Assembly (NCBI GenBank): GCA_052035955.1
Contig: JBPOHD010000097.1
Span: forward strand, 46,320-110,319
Direction: 5' to 3'
Length of the DNA: 64,000 bases
Source of the DNA: JAEUNJ01 sp052035955
Lineage (GTDB): Bacteria; Pseudomonadota; Gammaproteobacteria; Burkholderiales; Rhodocyclaceae
In this document: in pieces, positions 44,144 to 51,973 of the stretch
How positions within the stretch are numbered: position 1 is the stretch's first letter
How the letters are laid out: each line of letters begins with the position of its first letter
Notes under the pieces: model-generated
Databases searched by the model: none
Told to the model about the DNA's origin: nothing
The model's input: only the letters and a program-made list of their open reading frames with translations
Translations under genes and position numbers: made by a program

Positions 44144-46210
44144 TTACGGCCCGTCCGCCGACTCTGCCCGCTGCTGCGCCGGGGTGAGGATGGGCTGGAT
44201 GGCCTCCGGTCCGGCGGCGAAGGCCTCTTCCTGCCCAAGCTTGATCGCCTGCCAGAAGGCGAGCGCCAGGCGCTGCGGTTCGGTGACATGGTCCGGGGCC
44301 ACCGGACGATCGATGGGTTCGCCCTGGGTGGACGGAACGAGCGCGTCGGCGAGCCTCTCGTGGTCTATCCACGCCTCGATCTCGCCCACGTCCTTGCCGT
44401 CCTCGACGATCCAGCGCAGGTAGTTCGTGAGCATGTCGACCAGGCGCTCCGTCGCCCAGGGAACGCTCTTCGCGCCCTCCCTCTCGTTGATCTGCCGGGC
44501 AAGTTCGAAGTGGTGCCGCCTGAAATCCACCTCCAGTCCGAAGTGCTCGCGGGCGATCTCGTTGGCCAGGGGCTCGGTCCATTGGCGGTGGAAGCGGCAC
44601 ATTCCCACGTTGTCGCTGATCAGTTCGTAGACCATGCGCTCGACGTTTCGCCGGCCGACTTCCTCCGGCGCGAGGACATTGGCGCCGTAGAACACGTAGT
44701 ACTTCCCCATGATCGGCATCGGGCTGCCCATCCCGGGCACGAAGTACTGGTTGGGCACCATGCAGCCCCGGTCGCCGTTGGAAAGGAAGACCGCCCGCTC
44801 GCCGGGCCGGGTGTCCGGGCAGCGCCGGTTCAGTTCCTTCGCGGCTTCCCGTATGCCCCGCCGGAACGGCTCGGCGCGGGGGTCCCGAAGCATGGCATCG
44901 ATCACCGCCATGGCGTAGCGGGCATTGACCATGCTGTCGCCGACCACGTCGAACATTTCGGTGTCGGCCGTGAAGCGCTCGAAGCGGAGGGCCTCCCTGG
45001 GGGGCAAGCCGAAGTCCGCCGGCTCGATCAACCGGTCGCTGACGCACTCCATGATCCATGCCAGCATGCCGCCGATCTGGATGGCGTCGAACCCCATGGC
45101 ATCGGCATGGTCGTTGAGCAGTTCCGCCGCCCGCTGGTCGAAGATGCCGACCTGGGGGCCGAGCGTGTGGTAGGGCTCGTAGTCCTTCTTGTACTTGCCG
45201 TTCATCTTCTTGCAGGCGACCGAACAGGGTTCGCCGCAATGCTCGAAACTCTTGGTGGCGATGGTTTCCTCGTTGAACTGCCTGAGGTAATGGTCCGCGA
45301 TGAAGTGCTTGTGCTGCCGCTGCCGCTCGGCCTTGGGCGCATAGATCGAGCGGTAGTTGAAGCTGAGGATCTTGTCCCCCATGGCGTGGTAGTTGGAGCC
45401 GAAGGTGCCCCCGGTACCCGTCTTCGGATCGAGGCAGTACTTGGTGGTGACCGCCTTGTCGATCTTCGACGAACGATCGCCGAAATGCTCGATGAAATAC
45501 GGGTCGAAGTCCTTGATCGTGGTCCGGCTCGGATCCTCCCAGTTCCCGCCCATCAGCACGCCGACGATGCCGTGGGCCTGAAGGAGCCTGCTGCCCATGC
45601 CGCCGCGTCCGCACCAGTCGGCCACCGGATTGAGCCTCCCTTTTTCCACCGGATTGGAGCCTATGGTGCCTTCCGGCGTGACGGCACTGACCGGCCCGAC
45701 GGCGAAGGCGCGCACCCGCTTCGGCGGATACTCGGCGCCCCACCGGTCGAGCATGGCCTGCTGCAGGGCGTAGACGCCGAGGAGTGTCTCGCCGTCCGGC
45801 GCCGCGTACCCGGCCCAGATGGACTCCGCGTCCTCCAGCGGTTCCAGGCGCGCCGATGGCGCCGTCCCGTCGTGGTTCAGGAGCAGGACGGAGGCGCGGG
45901 ACGCACGACCGGACAAACGCACGTAATTCACGCCCACATGGCGGAAGGCGAAGGCGGCGCCGCCCATGGAGGAGATGTAAAAGGTTTCCCACAGTGGGCT
46001 GTAGCCGCAGAAAACCAGCCTGCGGGCACCGTGGATGGGCGTCGAGGCGAGCATGCCGGCGCCGAAGGTGAAGACCTCGGGATCTTCCCGGTAGGCCTGC
46101 CAGCCATAGTCCACCGGCCCGTAGATGCCGGCCTCCGGCGGGATGTCGGACAGGGACAGATCGAATGGATCCAGGCTGATGCGGAGTTCTCGTTGCAGGA
46201 ATGGCGCCAT
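44144..46210 (-). CDS. aor: aldehyde:ferredoxin oxidoreductase (tungsten pterin enzyme)
   Basis: 688 aa. Oxidises aldehydes to acids, or the reverse at low potential, with ferredoxin. The pterin-binding DAMGFDAIQIGG and DNVGMCRFH segments and the cluster cysteines CGEPCSVAC plus the later GMC are AOR features. The spacing of the first two cysteines (C-x3-C) differs from the common C-x2-C. GPVSAVTPEGTIGSN is the N-terminal domain motif. It is longer than AORs of about 605-620 aa because of an extended C-terminus. It follows a 112-aa gene by 16 bases. Being just downstream of the rnf operon on the same strand, it may share that ferredoxin pool. Confidence 0.87.
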   Translation of the reverse strand: MAPFLQRELRISLDPFDLSLSDIPPEAGIYGPVDYGWQAYREDPEVFTFGAGMLASTPIHGARRLVFCGYSPLWETFYISSMGGAAFAFRHVGVNYVRLSGRASRASVLLLNHDGTAPSARLEPLEDAESIWAGYAAPDGETLLGVYALQQAMLDRWGAEYPPKRVRAFAVGPVSAVTPEGTIGSNPVEKGRLNPVADWCGRGGMGSRLLQAHGIVGVLMGGNWEDPSRTTIKDFDPYFIEHFGDRSSKIDKAVTTKYCLDPKTGTGGTFGSNYHAMGDKILSFNYRSIYAPKAERQRQHKHFIADHYLRQFNEETIATKSFEHCGEPCSVACKKMNGKYKKDYEPYHTLGPQVGIFDQRAAELLNDHADAMGFDAIQIGGMLAWIMECVSDRLIEPADFGLPPREALRFERFTADTEMFDVVGDSMVNARYAMAVIDAMLRDPRAEPFRRGIREAAKELNRRCPDTRPGERAVFLSNGDRGCMVPNQYFVPGMGSPMPIMGKYYVFYGANVLAPEEVGRRNVERMVYELISDNVGMCRFHRQWTEPLANEIAREHFGLEVDFRRHHFELARQINEREGAKSVPWATERLVDMLTNYLRWIVEDGKDVGEIEAWIDHERLADALVPSTQGEPIDRPVAPDHVTEPQRLALAFWQAIKLGQEEAFAAGPEAIQPILTPAQQRAESADGP

Positions 46211-46226
46211 GACGGGAATGGGTCGG

Positions 46227-46565
46227 TCAGAATTCGTCGGCCGTCGAACGCTCGGCCGGCACGAATTCGCGCAGGACGAGACTGCCGTCGCTCAGGTCGC
46301 AGGTCAGGTGGTCGGTCTGGGTATCGGTCGCGTCCAGGTTCTTGCACGCGCAATGGGCCGAGTAGTCGTACTCGTAGGTGATCCTCAGCGTCCGGCCGCC
46401 GCGCTCGGCGGCGATGACCCGCACGTCGTCCACGACGGCGCGGATATAGGCCCACGAGACATCGAGGTCCAGGGCCGGCCGGATCGCGGCCATATGCTCG
46501 TTGAGATAGGCGACGAGTTCGGCACCCTCGACGTCGGACGGCATGGGAAGCAGCGTGATCGACAT
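46227..46565 (-). CDS. 112-aa protein coupled to the aldehyde oxidoreductase gene
   Basis: Soluble acidic protein. The centre is a beta-rich stretch (GRTLRITYEYDYSAHC) with a Cys pair in HCACKN and a further Cys in LTCDLS. I do not recognise the family. It precedes the AOR gene by 16 bases and so is probably an AOR partner: electron carrier, chaperone or cofactor-insertion factor are open options. The 227 bases before it separate the unit from the rnf operon. Confidence 0.65.
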   Translation of the reverse strand: MSITLLPMPSDVEGAELVAYLNEHMAAIRPALDLDVSWAYIRAVVDDVRVIAAERGGRTLRITYEYDYSAHCACKNLDATDTQTDHLTCDLSDGSLVLREFVPAERSTADEF

Positions 46566-46792
46566 GCGCTTGGGCGGTTGTTTCGGGGCGGGATCGAGAA
46601 ATCGGCGGTGGGCCGAAAGTCACGGATTCTAAGGCATCCCTGGGCCGGCCCGGTGCCGCCGGCCCGCCTGAAACCCTTGCTGCGTAAGGGATTACGGCTG
46701 CGGGAGCCCTGTTCGAACGGGCCCGGGCCCGGTCCCGGATTCATCCGGCCAGTGTCGCCGCATTACCCCAAAGGCGACGGCCGCGGCCCGGG

Positions 46793-46975
46793 TCAATTGC
46801 AGCCGTTCTCGTCCCGACAGCCGCTCCCCTGGCTGCAGCAGCCGCACTTGTCGCTGCGGCGAAAGGGACCCAGTTGCGGATGGCGGGCGGCGAAACGGCG
46901 ATAGAGGCGGTCGACGGCGATGCCCGTGGCCATCAGGCCGAGCAGGAAGGCGATGGTGGCGAACAGGGTGCCCAT
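46793..46975 (-). CDS. small membrane protein with C-terminal Cys cluster, end of rnf operon
   Basis: 60 aa: one N-terminal membrane helix (~3-22), a basic segment (RLYRRFAARHP) and a terminal CGCC…GC…GC cluster with five cysteines. It starts one base after the rnfA stop (TGACATG), so it is translationally coupled to the Rnf complex. The design recalls NqrM, the small Cys-containing membrane protein needed to assemble the iron site of the related NQR pump, but the sequence is not an obvious NqrM. An Rnf assembly role is inference. Confidence 0.65.
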   Translation of the reverse strand: MGTLFATIAFLLGLMATGIAVDRLYRRFAARHPQLGPFRRSDKCGCCSQGSGCRDENGCN

Positions 46976-46976
46976 G

Positions 46977-47555
46977 TCAGCCGCCCAGGCCGGCGAAGCC
47001 CATGAAACCGAGGGACAGGATGCCGGCCAGCATCAGCGAGAGGGCGGTACCCTGGGCGACGGCCGGCACGTCGGAGAGTTGCAGGCGCTCCCGCACGCTG
47101 GCCATCAGGACCAGGGCCAGGGTGAAGCCGGCACCGCCGCCGAAGCTGAAGGCCATGGACTGCAGGAAATCGTACTCCCGGGCGGTCTGGAACAGGGCAA
47201 CCCCCAGGACGGCACAGTTGGTGGTGATCAGCGGCAGGTAGATGCCGAGGGCCCGGAAGAGCCCGGGGCTGTACTTCTTGAGGACCATCTCGACCAGTTG
47301 CACCGCCGAGGCGATGATCACGATGTAGGAGATCAGGCGCAGGAATTCCAGGTGGAGGGCGGAGAGCAGCAGGTTGAGGCCGTAGGCGCACAGGGAGGCC
47401 ACGAGCATCACGAACGTCGTGGCCACGCCCATCGGAAAGGCCGTGTCGAGGCGGCCGGAAACCCCCAGGAAGGGGCACAGGCCCAGGAACATGGCCAGCA
47501 CGAAGTTGTTCGCGAGCAGGGCATTGACGACGATCTGGCCGAGGGATTCATGCAT
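46977..47555 (-). CDS. rnfA: Rnf electron transport complex subunit A
   Basis: 192 aa, six transmembrane helices. The LLANNFVLAMFLGLCPFLGVS start and TTNCAVLGVALF segment carry the two conserved Cys that, with RnfE, bind the membrane iron-sulfur site. Overlaps the end of rnfE by eight bases. Last complex subunit in the order B-C-D-G-E-A. Confidence 0.95.
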   Translation of the reverse strand: MHESLGQIVVNALLANNFVLAMFLGLCPFLGVSGRLDTAFPMGVATTFVMLVASLCAYGLNLLLSALHLEFLRLISYIVIIASAVQLVEMVLKKYSPGLFRALGIYLPLITTNCAVLGVALFQTAREYDFLQSMAFSFGGGAGFTLALVLMASVRERLQLSDVPAVAQGTALSLMLAGILSLGFMGFAGLGG

Positions 47556-48189
47556 GCTGGGTCACCTCCGTCACTGCAGCCTTGGGTTTGCGCCTTTCCC
47601 ACCAGGCGAACAAGAGCAGCCAGCCGCCGAGAACGAAGAAGCCCCCCGGCGGCAACACCATGATCACCCAGGGCTGGAAATTCGCGCCGAACAGGGAAAC
47701 GCCGAAGAGGGTGCCGGCACCGAGGATTTCACGCACGACGCCGAGGGCCAGGAGGCCGATGGTGAAGCCGACACCCATGCCGGCGGCGTTGACCATGGCC
47801 ACCACCGGCGGCGCCTTCGAGGCGTGCGCCTCGGCCCGGCCGAGGATGATGCAATTGACGACGATGAGCTGGATGAAGGCGCCCAGGGCGTCGTAGAGGG
47901 CCAGGCTGACGGCCTGAATGACATAGTCCACCACCGTCACGAAAGTGGCGATGATGACGATGTAGGTGGCGATGCGCACTTCCTTGGGGATCAGCCTGCG
48001 CAATGTCGAAACCAGGAAGCACGAGCAGACGAGCACGAAGGTGGTGGCGACGCCCATCGACAGGGCATTGACGGCCGACACCGTCACCGCCAGCGTCGGA
48101 CACATTCCCAGCACCATAACGAACACGGGGTTCTGGCGCCAGATCCCCTCCATGAATTCGTCCCAGTTCCTTGCCGTCGAGAGATTCAT
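47548..48189 (-). CDS. rnfE: Rnf complex subunit E
   Basis: 213 aa, six helices, homologous to RnfA. NPVFVMVLGMCPTLAVT and VVNCIILGRAEAHA supply the paired conserved Cys. The start at 48189 overlaps the end of rnfG by four bases. A longer in-frame extension runs inside rnfG and is not real. Confidence 0.95.
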   Translation of the reverse strand: MNLSTARNWDEFMEGIWRQNPVFVMVLGMCPTLAVTVSAVNALSMGVATTFVLVCSCFLVSTLRRLIPKEVRIATYIVIIATFVTVVDYVIQAVSLALYDALGAFIQLIVVNCIILGRAEAHASKAPPVVAMVNAAGMGVGFTIGLLALGVVREILGAGTLFGVSLFGANFQPWVIMVLPPGGFFVLGGWLLLFAWWERRKPKAAVTEVTQHA

Positions 48190-48866
48190 GGCTTGCTCCT
48201 GATCTTGTCGAGGTGGGGTGCGATCTTCGGCAGCAGGGCCTGGGCCGAGTCGTTGATCGCCCTGCCGACGGCGCGGGAGGTGATGGTGGCGCCGGCGATG
48301 GCGTCGATTTCCCAGGCCTTGGTCTTCGTGCCGTGCTTGACCGCCTTCACCTCGTGGGCCAGGCCCGAGAGCTCCGCGTTGAGCTGCACGTCTAGGGCGG
48401 CGAAGTTGGCCAGGAAGTCCTTGTCGGTGAGGATCTTGTCGCCAATGCCGGGCGTCTCGCGCATGGACACCACGCCGATGCCGACCACGCAACGGCAGTC
48501 GGGCGTGTAGCCGTAGAGGATGCGCACCGTGTCGGCGTAGCCCTTGGCGCCGCCTTCGGCGGCGACGCCGGCCAGGCGGCCGGAACCGTCGTAGGTGGCG
48601 TAGAACTTCAATGCGCCGGCCGGCGCCTCGCCCGTCAGGGGCTGGATGCCGGCGGGCGTCGCCTGGTATTCGACGATGGACTTGGCGGCCGGGATCACCT
48701 TGAAGACGGCCCGTTCGACGGCCAGGCGCTTGTTCTCCTGGACCGCCGAGAAGGTCCCCTGGAAGGCGCCGACGATGATCAGGCCGCAGACCGTGGAGAC
48801 GACACCCAGGGTCCGGATCATGGCCGCCGTCGGAGTGGACTCGACCGGTATGACCTGGGTGTTCAT
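48186..48866 (-). CDS. rnfG: Rnf complex subunit G (covalent FMN)
   Basis: 226 aa. One N-terminal membrane helix and a periplasmic FMN domain. The flavinylation motif reads AGATITS, with the Thr expected to carry FMN through a phosphoester bond made by ApbE; no apbE gene lies in the window. The segment GIGVVSMRETPGIGDKI is conserved in RnfG/NqrC. Overlaps rnfD by four bases. Confidence 0.94.
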   Translation of the reverse strand: MNTQVIPVESTPTAAMIRTLGVVSTVCGLIIVGAFQGTFSAVQENKRLAVERAVFKVIPAAKSIVEYQATPAGIQPLTGEAPAGALKFYATYDGSGRLAGVAAEGGAKGYADTVRILYGYTPDCRCVVGIGVVSMRETPGIGDKILTDKDFLANFAALDVQLNAELSGLAHEVKAVKHGTKTKAWEIDAIAGATITSRAVGRAINDSAQALLPKIAPHLDKIRSKP

Positions 48867-50014
48867 GGATTCCTCTTCGGCTTGTTGCGGAAGATGCGCT
48901 TCTTCGGAGCCGTGGCGCCCGCCTCTTCCCGCGAGATGTAGGACGGATGCAGCGGATAGGTGCCGGCCCGTCGCGCCCTTCTGGCCTCGCCCACCCCGAA
49001 GGGTGTCGGCTGGGTGATGCGCTCGATCAGGGGCGTCGCCGCGTTGCCGATCAGGATCGCGTACATCACGCCCTCCGGCAGGCCGCTGTAATAACGGATC
49101 ACCACCGTGAGCAGTCCGATCAGGGCGCCATAGACCCACATGCCGCGGGGTGTCACCGGCGAGGTCGCCATGTCCGTGGCCATATACACCGCGCCGAGGA
49201 TCAGGCCACCGGAGAAGAGCATGAAGAAGGGATTCGGGTAGTGGGTCGGATCGACGGCGAAGAGGATCCAGGCAGTCAGGCCCGCGCTGCCCAGGATGGC
49301 GGCCGGGATGCGCCAGTCCATGTAGCGGCGCAGGGCCAGGTAGGCACCGCAAACCAGGATCAGCAGCGGCGAGGGACCCACCGCCATGTGCCCCGAGAGG
49401 GACGTCAGCAGATCACCCGCGCCGGCCAGGACACCATCGAATTTCCACTTGGCCAGCGGCGTGGCACCGGCCAGGGCGTCCAGGTTCATGCCGTGCAGCC
49501 AGGCGGCGTTGTCGGCCGGCACCATGAAAGGCCAGGCCAGGCTGGAGGGAATGAACTCGGCGAAACGGCCGGGCAGGAACGAAGGGGTATAGGCGGCGAT
49601 GGAAACCGGGAAGGCGGCCTGCACGAAGGCCCGCCCTACCAGGGCGGGATTGAAGACGTTGAATCCGATGCCGCCGAACAGGGCCTTGCCCAGGGCGATG
49701 GCGACAAAACCTGCGACGGCGCCCATCCAGAGCGGAAAACCGGGCGGCAGGGACAGGGCGAGCAGGATGCCGGTAATGGTGGCCGACCAGTCCGAGATGT
49801 CGCCGGCCTGGCTACCCGCGCGGGCGAAGAACCGTTCGGTACCGAGGCAGGCGAGGGTGACGACAAGCAGCGAGGATGCCGCCGACAGTCCGTATTGATA
49901 GACGAAGAAGGCGCAGATCGGCGCCAGGGACAGCACCACCTGGCCCATGATGCGCTCGACGGTGCGGGGGCCCCTGATGTGGGGCGCGGTACGGATTTCT
50001 ATGGAGGCAGTCAT
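48863..50014 (-). CDS. rnfD: Rnf complex subunit D (membrane FMN subunit)
   Basis: 383 aa, about ten helices. The flavin-attachment motif is LAGATPLA near 185-192, and GFNVFNPALVGRAF is the conserved channel-side segment. The true start is the ATG at 50014. The frame stays open upstream through three copies of a 162-base repeat, but that extension is repeat-coded low-complexity sequence and not RnfD. The C-terminal tail is basic. Confidence 0.94.
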   Translation of the reverse strand: MTASIEIRTAPHIRGPRTVERIMGQVVLSLAPICAFFVYQYGLSAASSLLVVTLACLGTERFFARAGSQAGDISDWSATITGILLALSLPPGFPLWMGAVAGFVAIALGKALFGGIGFNVFNPALVGRAFVQAAFPVSIAAYTPSFLPGRFAEFIPSSLAWPFMVPADNAAWLHGMNLDALAGATPLAKWKFDGVLAGAGDLLTSLSGHMAVGPSPLLILVCGAYLALRRYMDWRIPAAILGSAGLTAWILFAVDPTHYPNPFFMLFSGGLILGAVYMATDMATSPVTPRGMWVYGALIGLLTVVIRYYSGLPEGVMYAILIGNAATPLIERITQPTPFGVGEARRARRAGTYPLHPSYISREEAGATAPKKRIFRNKPKRNP

Positions 50015-50034
50015 ATCGTGTCCAGCCGCGGCGC

Positions 50035-50495
50035 CGGGCCGCCCCAAGCAGTGGCGGTACGCCGCGGAGCGGCAAACCGCGCCGTCGCGCAAACGAACGC
50101 TGCCCGTGACATGCGAGCGCAGCGAGCCGTCGGGCTCCCCCGCCGGCGGGCGGGGGCAGGGGGGTGGGAGCAACGGTAACGACGCAGCCTCTCCGCCAGG
50201 CCGCCCCAAGGAGAGGCGGCACGCCGCGGAGCGGCAAACCGCGCCGTCGCGGAAACGAACGCTGCCCGTGACATTCGAGCGCAGCGAGCCGTCGGGCTCC
50301 CCCGCCGGCGGGCGGGGGCAGGGGGGTGGGAGCAACGGTAACGACGCAGCCTCTCCGCCGGGCCGCCCCAAGGAGAGGCGGTACGCCGCGGAGCGGCAAA
50401 CCGCGCCGTCGCGCAAACGAACGCCGCCCGTGACATGCGAGCGCAGCGAGCCGTCGGGCTCCCCCGCCGGCGGGCGGGGGTGGGGGGGTGGGAGC
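50035..50495. repeat. 162-bp tandem repeat (about 2.8 copies) between rnfC and rnfD
   Basis: The anchor GCCCCAAG recurs at 50041, 50203 and 50365, and CGTGACAT at 50105, 50267 and 50429: an exact 162-base period with only a few substitutions between copies. Each copy holds a GAGCC/GGCTC stem and a C-rich/G-rich hairpin (CCCCCGCC/GGCGGGGG) followed by a G6 run. The array begins seven bases past the rnfC stop and ends about 20 bases before the rnfD ATG, so it is transcribed inside the operon. Because 162 is a multiple of three, several frames stay open across it, giving spurious ORFs. Confidence 0.92.
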
Positions 50496-50501
50496 GTTCT
50501 T

Positions 50502-51860
50502 TCATACGGCGCGTTCCCGGAGAACCTGCTTGGCGATGCGGAACTGCTGCACCAGCGGGATGTTGGAAGGGCAGACGTAGGTACAGCAGCCGCATTCGAA
50601 GCAGTCGCCCAGGTGGTAGCGCTCGCCCATGGCCTCGTACTCGCGCTTGGCGGCCAGCATGCCCAACTGGGAGGGATTGAGCCCCATGGGACAAGACTCG
50701 ACGCATTCGCCGCACTTGATGCAGGGGAAGGTGCGAAGACCCTCCCGGGCTCCCTGGTCATCGCCCTTGAACACGAGGACGCCAGAGACGCCCTTGGTGA
50801 TCGGTACGTCCAGGGTGGCGGCCGACTGGCCCATCATCGGCCCGCCGAGGATCACCTGCCGCGAATCGGCCGGGGCACCCGCGTACTCGAGGACGAATGA
50901 CAGGGGAGTGCCCAGGGGCATGCGGTAGTCGCCAGGACGGGCAACGCCGGGGCCGGTGACGGTGACCACCCGCTCCGTGAGTCCCCGGCCGGCGGGCAGC
51001 AGGCGGCCGAGGGCAGCCAGGGTGCCGACGTTGTTGACCACCATGCCCAGTTGCACCGGGAGTCCGCCGGAGGGGACCTCGACGCCGAACAAGGCCATGA
51101 TCAGCATCTTCTCCGACCCTTGCGGATACTTGGTGGGGACTGCCTCGACGAAGATCTCGCCCTCGGTGGTGGCAGCCCGCGCCCGGTCGATGGCGGCCTG
51201 GATCGCATCCACCGCGTCAGGCTTGTTGTCCTCGACCCCGACGATGGTCCGCACCGCACCGGTGGCCCGCATCGCATAGCGGATGCCGACGACAAGGGGA
51301 TCCGCCTCCTCGACCATGACCCGGTGGTCGCAGGTGAGATATGGCTCGCATTCGCATCCGTTCACCACCAGGGTATGCACCTTGGCCTGCTTGGGCACGG
51401 AGAGCTTGGCGTGGCTGGGAAAGGCGGCACCGCCCAGGCCGACCATGCCGGTGTCCCAGACGGCCTGGAGAATATCCTCGGGGCCCGCCCGGGAAAGGTC
51501 GCGCGGCTGTCCCCAGAGGTCTTCCTGGGTCGCCCCGGGCTGGACCCGGATGACGATGGACTGGGTCCAGGGTCCGCGGGCGCTCGGCCGCAGCTCGATG
51601 GCCTCGACGATGCCGGTGGCGGGGGCGTGATGCGGTACCGACAGCCAGTCGTCGGTACGGGCGATGGGCTGTCCCCGCACCACCTCCTCGCCGACCTGGA
51701 CGATGGGCCGCGGCGGTTTGCCGATGTGCTGGGAAAGGGGTACGACGAGTCGCGGCGCGAAGGGCATCCGCCGGATCGGCGTATTCGCCGTCAGCTTGCA
51801 GGAGGGCGGATGAATGCCCCTCTGGAAGGCCTCGCCGCGGAAGTAGGAGAGCAGTTTCAT
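50502..51860 (-). CDS. rnfC: Rnf complex subunit C (NADH/FMN and Fe-S subunit)
   Basis: 452 aa. N-terminal RnfC barrel-sandwich (FRGEAFQRGIHPPSCK), NADH/FMN fold with GLGGAAFPSHAKL near 140, a GGLPVQLGMVVNNVGT segment, an SLBB-like region, and two [4Fe-4S] motifs near 376 (CIKCGECVESCP) and 418 (CFECGCCTYVCP). Peripheral subunit that exchanges electrons with NAD. It lacks the long Ala/Lys-rich C-terminal extension of E. coli RsxC and so resembles the compact clostridial form. It lies 113 bases after the oxidoreductase gene. Confidence 0.95.
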   Translation of the reverse strand: MKLLSYFRGEAFQRGIHPPSCKLTANTPIRRMPFAPRLVVPLSQHIGKPPRPIVQVGEEVVRGQPIARTDDWLSVPHHAPATGIVEAIELRPSARGPWTQSIVIRVQPGATQEDLWGQPRDLSRAGPEDILQAVWDTGMVGLGGAAFPSHAKLSVPKQAKVHTLVVNGCECEPYLTCDHRVMVEEADPLVVGIRYAMRATGAVRTIVGVEDNKPDAVDAIQAAIDRARAATTEGEIFVEAVPTKYPQGSEKMLIMALFGVEVPSGGLPVQLGMVVNNVGTLAALGRLLPAGRGLTERVVTVTGPGVARPGDYRMPLGTPLSFVLEYAGAPADSRQVILGGPMMGQSAATLDVPITKGVSGVLVFKGDDQGAREGLRTFPCIKCGECVESCPMGLNPSQLGMLAAKREYEAMGERYHLGDCFECGCCTYVCPSNIPLVQQFRIAKQVLRERAV

Positions 51861-51973
51861 TTGGATTCAGGGACGAGTCCCGAGTGGAGGGTGCAGAGTG
51901 AAAAACCTGGCGCCCAGGCATCCCTGGGATTGGTTTCGCACCCGCACCTCGCCACGCTCGACTCCCGACTGCC

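Noticed and set aside
48863..50761. RnfD frame extended upstream to about 632 codons
   Set aside because: The extension is encoded by the 162-bp repeat and by antisense of rnfC; its Pro/Arg/Ala repeats match no Rnf feature and the ATG at 50014 starts RnfD correctly.
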